From positions 1 to 8,312 of the forward strand of contig JANMKR010000093.1 of assembly GCA_031372145.1 (NCBI GenBank): a DNA stretch of 8,312 nucleotides, written 5' to 3'. Numbering within the stretch: position 1 is the first letter of the stretch; each line of letters begins with the position of its first letter. The DNA comes from CALMEC01 sp031372145 (GTDB taxonomy: Bacteria > Actinomycetota > Thermoleophilia > Miltoncostaeales > Miltoncostaeaceae). Below, one piece after another: positions 1 through 5,400 of the stretch. The position numbers and the translations under genes were made by a program. The notes beneath the pieces are model-generated. The model was not told the origin of the DNA and made no database searches. It saw only the letters and a program-made list of their open reading frames with translations.

Positions 1-131
1 GCGTTCGGGTCCGAGACCATCACGTTGGTCAACGCGACATCACCCGTGTTCTTGACGGTGACCGTCCAGGTGACCTGCGTCCCGGACAAGACGACCGGCT
101 TGTCGACCGACTTCGTGATCGACAAGCCCGG
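1..131 (-). repeat. Second Ig-like repeat of the VWA protein, partial
   Basis: Residues 504-546. SITKSVDKPVVLSGT and VTVKNTGDVAL align with the preceding repeat at an exact 101-residue (303-base) offset. The repeat is cut by the window edge, so the total number of copies is unknown. Confidence 0.8.
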
Positions 132-1640
132 AGCGATCACATCGACGACGGCGCTGGCGCTCTTGGGTGCAACGGCGGTGTCCTGCGGGTCTTTTGCGGT
201 GACCGTTGCCGTATTGGTCGTGTCCTGGGTGATCGTGGCGGTGCACGTGTACTCGGAGAAGGCGCCGACACCCAGGTTGCCGATGGGCTTGGCACAGTTC
301 GGCGCGATCGCGTCGGCAACGGCCACGGTGTTGAGCGCGACGTCGCCGGTGTTGGTGACGCGGATCGTGTAGGTCACGAGCGTGCCTGAGAGCACGACGG
401 GTTTGTTGACGGTCTTGGTGATCGCGACCGACGGGTTGATCTTCTTGTTCTTGACGGTGCATGTGACGATGTCGGTCGGGCCGAGCGTCGCGCTGAACGC
501 GGCGCCGGTGAGCGTCACCGGCAGGTTGACCTGCGTCGGGTTGGCCAGGGACTTGACCTGACAGGTCACGCTGACGATCTGGTAACCCAGCTTCTGGGCC
601 TCGGTCAGGGTGATCGTCGAGTTGGTCGAGACGCTGGGCTTCCACTGGAATGTCACGGCGCTGGTTGAATCGGTGCTGCCTGTCCGCGGACCGGCGGGGC
701 CGGCCGACGGGGTCAACCAGGAGTAGGTGCCGGACGCCGTGGTGACGGTGCCGTCGAACGTCCAGCCGGATCCACCCAGCCCGTAGCCCTGGCCGTTGTC
801 GACCAGCTTGTTGAGCGTCACCGACGACTTGCAGAGCTCGTTGACGAGCGTGCGCAGTGCCGTGGACAGGTTGGCGAAGTCCGAGACCGCAAGGACGTCG
901 GTCGTCGCGAGGTTGAGGGACGCCGGGTTGGTGACCGTGTCCGGACCCGAGATCGCGTTGAGGCGACCCAGGCTGGTTGCGTTGTTGAGCGCGGCGCCGA
1001 CGCCGACGGCCAGAATGTGGCTGCCCTGGGCCTTGATGGCGTTGGCCTGAACAACCGCCGGGGTCAGCGCCGTTGCGTTGGCGACGTTGGTGGCAAACGG
1101 CGCAGAGGTTCCGGTGGCGGTCGGGTCACCGTCGGTGATGAACACGACGAGCGGCGCGATGCCTGAGGCGGTGTTGAGGAGCTTGACCTCCTGGAGCGCA
1201 TCCTCCCAGTTGGTCCACTGTCCGGTCTGCGACGGCGAGTCGTAGACGTCGGCCGGCGCAGAGGCCGTGCCGTTGAAGTACGGCTGGAACGTCGTGGCGA
1301 GCGTCCCACCGGCACCGGACGTGACGTTCGTGTAGTTGAACACCCGCTTCGCGGATGAGCCGAACTCGATGACGGCCAGCTGCGAGCCGGTGTCGGCGAG
1401 ACCGGTGGCGAACGCGTTCGCGGCATTGCGAACCGCGGCCTCGGCCCCCGCTGTGCTCTGGATCGACCCCGACTCGTCGAGGACCATGATCACCTTGGTG
1501 CCACATGCGGGCAGCAGGTCGGGATTGGCGGTCGCCGTCGTCGCCGACGCAGTCGAGACGAGGGTCGCCAGCAATGCGAGCAGGATCGCGACGAAACGCG
1601 CGATGGTCCGTGCCGGACGCGAGGATGAGTGCGGGTACAT
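1..1640 (-). CDS. Secreted VWA-domain protein with Ig-like (DUF11/DUF7507-type) repeats, C-terminus cut off by window edge
   Basis: Only the first 546 codons are present. ATG at 1640 is the sole usable start: an in-frame TGA lies at 1691-1689 and AAGGAG (1654-1649) sits 8 bases upstream. Residues 1-33 or 1-38 form a Sec signal peptide (Arg 8, 11 and 15, hydrophobic core 16-28, ASA or ATA cleavage sites). Residues 48-271 are a VWA domain with a complete MIDAS: D55-x-S57-x-S59 in VLDESGSI, T143 in WTNWEDAL, D170 in ITDGDPT. Cys46 and Cys270 flank the domain and may pair. Residues 272-398 look like a prealbumin-like beta-sandwich (GWTFDGTVT, then TITLTEAQKLGYQ). From 403 on come Ig-like repeats of about 101 residues. 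VWA domains with this motif bind protein ligands through a divalent metal, so an extracellular binding or adhesion role is likely; ligand unknown. The gene diverges from the giant secreted protein to its right. No anchor can be seen because the 3' end is missing. Certain as a gene; function inferred from domains. Confidence 0.93.
   Translation of the reverse strand, partial: MYPHSSSRPARTIARFVAILLALLATLVSTASATTATANPDLLPACGTKVIMVLDESGSIQSTAGAEAAVRNAANAFATGLADTGSQLAVIEFGSSAKRVFNYTNVTSGAGGTLATTFQPYFNGTASAPADVYDSPSQTGQWTNWEDALQEVKLLNTASGIAPLVVFITDGDPTATGTSAPFATNVANATALTPAVVQANAIKAQGSHILAVGVGAALNNATSLGRLNAISGPDTVTNPASLNLATTDVLAVSDFANLSTALRTLVNELCKSSVTLNKLVDNGQGYGLGGSGWTFDGTVTTASGTYSWLTPSAGPAGPRTGSTDSTSAVTFQWKPSVSTNSTITLTEAQKLGYQIVSVTCQVKSLANPTQVNLPVTLTGAAFSATLGPTDIVTCTVKNKKINPSVAITKTVNKPVVLSGTLVTYTIRVTNTGDVALNTVAVADAIAPNCAKPIGNLGVGAFSEYTCTATITQDTTNTATVTAKDPQDTAVAPKSASAVVDVIAPGLSITKSVDKPVVLSGTQVTWTVTVKNTGDVALTNVMVSDPN
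132..434 (-). repeat. First Ig-like DUF11/DUF7507-type repeat of the VWA protein
   Basis: Residues 403-503. It opens with AITKTVNKPVVLSGT and continues VTYTIRVTNTGDVAL, the typical start of the TIGR01451/DUF11-like conserved repeat. Cys449 and Cys466 could form an internal disulfide. These repeats generally act as stalks that hold a binding head away from the cell; that role is inferred here. Confidence 0.8.
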
Positions 1641-1648
1641 GCGGAGAT

Positions 1649-1654
1649 CTCCTT
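1649..1654 (-). promoter_or_regulatory. Ribosome binding site of the VWA gene
   Basis: The minus strand reads AAGGAG, eight bases before ATG at 1640. It fixes the start, since the only in-frame stretch upstream (16 codons to a TGA) has no other start codon. Confidence 0.85.
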
Positions 1655-1778
1655 GGACGTATCTGAGGCTGTCGTCCTGAGCAGGAGCTCACGACGGCGG
1701 GATTCCTCAAAGAGCCGAGCTTTCAGCATGAAACCCCACATATCGTTCCGTGAGACGTGAGGATTCAGCCGTTTCTGC

Positions 1779-1795
1779 TCACTCATTGTGAGTGA
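1779..1795. promoter_or_regulatory. 17-bp palindrome, candidate operator
   Basis: TCACTCATTGTGAGTGA: two perfect 7-base arms around TTG, the size and symmetry of a site for a dimeric helix-turn-helix repressor. It lies 139 bases upstream of the VWA start codon in the AT-richer part of the intergenic region. The regulator is not encoded in the window. Confidence 0.5.
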
Positions 1796-1802
1796 TACCC
1801 GC

Positions 1803-1823
1803 CTAGACGCGTGTCTAGTTTTT
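1803..1823. promoter_or_regulatory. 16-bp palindrome followed by T5; operator or weak terminator
   Basis: Arms CTAGAC (1803-1808) and GTCTAG (1813-1818) around GCGT, then five T's at 1819-1823. A third GTCTAG lies at 1835-1840, 22 bp (about two helical turns) from the second, which favours a protein-binding cluster. Read on the plus strand it also resembles a small intrinsic terminator, but the stem has only six pairs and no gene ends here. Confidence 0.4.
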
Positions 1824-1928
1824 CGGGTTTCGAGGTCTAGTCCTGAGCCTGGGCCCGTGTCGTTCCCCCGCGGATGCAGGTCAAAGGCGCCCCGCGACCC
1901 CGCCACGAATGGCTGAGAATGCCCGGCG

Positions 1929-1966
1929 TTCCCCATGAATGCCCTGTCCCGGGCATTCATGGGGAA
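1929..1966. other. 16-bp perfect inverted repeat, strong hairpin
   Basis: Arms 1929-1944 (TTCCCCATGAATGCCC) and 1951-1966 are exact reverse complements with a 6-base loop, TGTCCC. An upstream GAATGCCCGG (1917-1926) is complementary to 1949-1958 and could compete for the right arm. Neither side has a T-run, and no gene ends nearby, so it is not a standard terminator. It could be a binding site, an RNA structure in a long leader, or a dispersed palindromic element. Confidence 0.6.
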
Positions 1967-2136
1967 ACGTGCTCGGCGGGGTTGTCACACATGCCGAGTC
2001 GCCGGTGCGCGTCTCCCCGAAGACGTCGTGCGGCCACCCGCGCGCGACGGCTCTTGAATGCCGTCACGGCGATCGCCAGATCCACCCCCCAGGGGGAGGG
2101 GGACCCGCGTCCGAAAGTCGAGTCCTGTGAAACTCA

Positions 2137-2158
2137 GACCTGGCCGAAGGTCCAGGTC
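2137..2158 (+). other. Small hairpin in possible leader of the giant gene
   Basis: GACCTGG (2137-2143) pairs with CCAGGTC (2152-2158). Two further C-G pairs can form inside if T2151 is bulged, leaving a GAA loop. It would be transcribed only if the right gene's promoter lies upstream of 2137. No known riboswitch class is recognised. Confidence 0.3.
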
Positions 2159-2232
2159 AGCTGTCTCACGAAGGCGCCCGGATCCCGCTTCGACAAAGGG
2201 ATTTGGCTCTCGACGCTCCAGGTTGCGGACAC

Positions 2233-2248
2233 ATGACGCGCCGGTCAT
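2233..2248. promoter_or_regulatory. Short inverted repeat upstream of the giant gene, weak operator candidate
   Basis: ATGAC (2233-2237) and GTCAT (2244-2248) with a 6-base spacer, just upstream of the weak ECF-like GGAAA/CGTT pair. Five-base arms can occur by chance, so this is a weak call. Confidence 0.2.
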
Positions 2249-2453
2249 CGAAATTCGGAAATGCTGATGGCCAGATCCTACGTTGCCCTCCAGACCGGAC
2301 TCCGTCAAAGAGGTGGAACGTGGATCTGCCATTGCTCGCTTCATCGCTCGCCAGCCGCCTCACGAGGTGGACGTTCGCGCTCGCCGCGATGGCCGGAGCG
2401 ACCTCGCATGGAGCCTCCGGTCATCACGCGAACACGGACGCATCGAATGACAC

Positions 2454-2460
2454 AGGGGAG
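2454..2460 (+). promoter_or_regulatory. Ribosome binding site of the giant mosaic gene
   Basis: AGGGGAG, six bases before GTG at 2467. It supports 2467 over the ATG at 2473 (spacing 12) and over in-frame upstream starts that would bury the signal peptide. Confidence 0.75.
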
Positions 2461-2466
2461 AGAAAC

Positions 2467-5400
2467 GTGATCATGGCAATCGGGCACACACGGTCGCCCC
2501 GCGGCCTTGCGGCGACGCTCACCCTCATCGCGATGAGCGCGTTGCTCGTGCTCAGCGCGCACGCCCAGGCGGCACCGACGGGCACGATGACCCTCAACGT
2601 CGTCAGTGCACGGGCCGGCGGAACGGGTGTTCACGCCGGCGACCCGATCACGACGTTCAAGTACATCATCAACGTCGACAACACCGGGACGACCTCGCCG
2701 AAGACCCCGCTCGCCGGCAGTGCCTGCGATCCCACGACCCCCGGCTTCGTGGACCCGTTGGTGCCCGCCCACTGCCCGTGGACCTCGATCGCGGGCTCGG
2801 CGAGCTCGAGTCCCATCGCGACCCAGGGCGACCAGACCGACTTCGCGACCCCGCTCTCCCTCCCCGCGGGCCGCTACCTGATCTCGGTATTGGCGGACGG
2901 CTTCAAGCTCGACGGCGCGCACTTGACGGTGCCGGACAGCGGCACCGTCGCGGTCACCGTGGAACTCCAGCCGACCCCGCTGCCCGACGCGACCGTTCGG
3001 GCCTTGGTGTTCCACGACAACGCCCCGGTCAACAGCGCGCCCGACCTTCCGGCCGAGCAGGGCCTCGCCGGCTTCGAGGGTCAGCTGACCGACTACCTCG
3101 GCCAGATCATCACGGACGTCTACGGCAACCCGCTCTGCACGACGTACGTCGGCGAGAACGCCGACACGCACGAGATTCCGACCGGCGCCCTCGACCCGAG
3201 CGGCGTCCCGGTCGTCGCCACCCAAGGCGGCCACTGCTTCAGCGACGCCTCGGGGATGCTCGCAATCCCCCACATGGGCACCAACCGCTACGCCCTGTCG
3301 GTGATTCCGCCCAACGGCACGAACTGGGTCCAGACCACCACCCTCGAGGGCAACCACGACTGGGATTCCTGGGTGATGGAGGGCAACACCGGATACGACA
3401 CCGAGTTCGTCACAGCCGGTGAGCCCGTCCCGACCGCGGTCTTCGGCTTTGTCCGGCCGACCGCCCTCGCAGGCTCGGCCACGGGCGAGATCAAGGGCGT
3501 CGTCGACGCGATGAAGATCTACGTTCCGGCCGTCGGCGGCCTGGCGAGCACCGGCCAGATCTGGGGCGGCCTCAATGGCGGCAAGATCGACAAGCCGATC
3601 AACCGGCCGTGGATCGCCCTGACCGATCTGCTGAACGGCGACCAGGCCGTCTACGTCGGCCGCGGCAACGCCGACGGCACCTTCGACATCAAGAACGTCC
3701 CCAACGGCAACTACACGATCACCTGGTGGGACGACGCCCAGAACTACATCCTCGACCTCAAGAACGTGACCGTCTCGGCCGGCCAGGTCGAGGACCTCGG
3801 GATCCTTCCGCTGCAGGAGTGGTGGACCCAGTTCGAGGGACACGTCTTCAACGACCTCAACAGCAACGGCAAGCGCGATCCGGGCGAGCCCGGCGTCAAG
3901 GACATGGGCGTCACGATCAAGAAGCGCGAGAACTCGGGGATGGACCGCGGCAACATCGGCGTCACCACCGCGGCCGACGGCTCCTACTACATGGAGAACG
4001 TCTACCCCATGACCCAGTGGCTGGTCATGGAGGTGTACTCCGACCGGTACTACACGACCGGCGTCACCTACCAATCCGACAACCAGCCCAGCGAGACCAC
4101 CGTCCTGGGCGCTGGTGTCGATGTGAGCATTCTTCCGATCATCGGCCTGTCGGGCCGGATCGACTGGGGCGTCAAGCCCTACCCGGCCGGCAAGAACGGT
4201 GGCATCGTCGGCACCGTCAGCTACGACACGACCCGCAACGAACTCGACCCGCGCTTTGCGGCCGTCGAGCCCTGGCAGCCGGGTATCCCGGACCTGCCGG
4301 TCAACCTGTATGCACCCGTTCCCTGTCCCAACCCCCAGACCGCTCCGGCCACGCCGTGCGCCACGACGCCGGCCGGCGACGAGTACGCGCTCGCCGACGA
4401 CGGAGCGTACGCCCATGGGCAGCTCCTCAACCAGTACACGACCGAGACCTGGCAGCGGCCCGGCCTGAACGGCGACGGCAACTGCGTGCCGCGCGACGTC
4501 GACGGCAACCCGCTCGACTTCCTTGCCGGCGACCAGCTCGTGACAACCAACGCGACCGACTGTCTCGAGGGCCCGCTGATGGGCGTCCAGTTCCAGCAGG
4601 GCTTCTCGACCGTCGACGGCAACTACGGCTTCGGCGACGGCTGCTTCGGACCGGGCGGGTACGACACGACCACCCACGCATGTGCGAACGCCACGTCGAC
4701 AGAGGACGGGCTGAGCGCCCTCACCCCTGATGACTACATCGTCGATGTCGGGATCCCCAACGACGCGCGGGGCAAGCCGCTCTACAAGGTCACCCGAGAG
4801 GAAGACATCAACATCGGCAACGGCGACCAAACCGTGCCGCAGATCCCGCCGCCGCCGTGCGTCGGCACCCTGCACACCGTCGATGTCGCCGGCCTGGGGA
4901 CCGACGGCTACGGCCCGGTCACGACGCCCGAAGGCATCACCGTCCCGGCGTCGACTCCGACCGACAACCCGACCTTCGTGGATATCCAAGGCTCCACATA
5001 CGAAGGCCGGCAGACACCGCTGTGTGACCAGAAGCTGGTCCACGTCAGCGACGGCCGCTCGATCGCGCCGACCTTCAACATGTTCACAGACGTCCCGGTC
5101 CCCGCACGCTTCTGGGGTCTGCTCGTGGACGACCTCAACTTTTCCGCCGACAAAAAGTCCTTGCTGTACGGCGAGAAAGCCGGCATCCCGAACGCGCCGG
5201 TCGGCATCTACGACTACACGAACCGCCTCGTCACGACGAGCGAGTCGGACTTCAACGGCCTGTTCGACGTGCTCCTCCCGTCTACCAACCGCATCAACTG
5301 CCCGACCCCTTCGGGCGTCTGCGCCAACCTCTACCGCTTCGTGGGCAACGACCCGGGCGTGCCCGGCAAGCTGAACGCAAACTACCGTCCGGACTTCCGG

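Larger units (their letters stand above)
1655..2453. other. Long divergent intergenic region without a credible gene
   Basis: About 800 bases between the two ribosome binding sites. Open frames here lack a Shine-Dalgarno sequence, the codon bias of the flanking genes, or any recognisable protein. Roughly 1700-1830 is AT-richer than the surroundings, as expected for promoter DNA. Palindromes and hairpins are listed separately. A C6-A-G5-A-G5 tract lies at 2085-2102. No convincing housekeeping -35/-10 pair was found. A weak ECF-sigma-like pair for the right gene is GGAAA at 2257-2261 with CGTT at 2281-2284, but the spacing is slightly long for the known consensus, so it is not called as a promoter. 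Confidence 0.75.

Noticed and set aside
1490..1786. Possible minus-strand leader ORF starting MSEQKRLNPH and overlapping the VWA start out of frame
   Set aside because: No Shine-Dalgarno precedes it, its codons lack the local third-position bias, and its second half is an Arg-rich shadow of the VWA signal-peptide region. Its ATG falls inside the 17-bp palindrome.
1803..1823. Rho-independent terminator
   Set aside because: Six-pair stem with T5 fits loosely, but both flanking genes are transcribed away from here and no gene ends nearby. Kept only as palindrome/operator.
1874..2236. Plus-strand ORF of 120 codons in the intergenic region
   Set aside because: No ribosome binding site, Arg-rich shadow-like composition, runs through the perfect hairpin, and no recognisable protein.
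2257..2284. ECF-sigma promoter (GGAAA ... CGTT)
   Set aside because: The -35-like element is imperfect and the spacer about 19 bases to CGTT; such short motifs arise often by chance in this composition.
1985..2344. Minus-strand ORF of 119 codons in the intergenic region
   Set aside because: No clear ribosome binding site, no codon bias, no recognisable domain; overlaps other equally unsupported frames.
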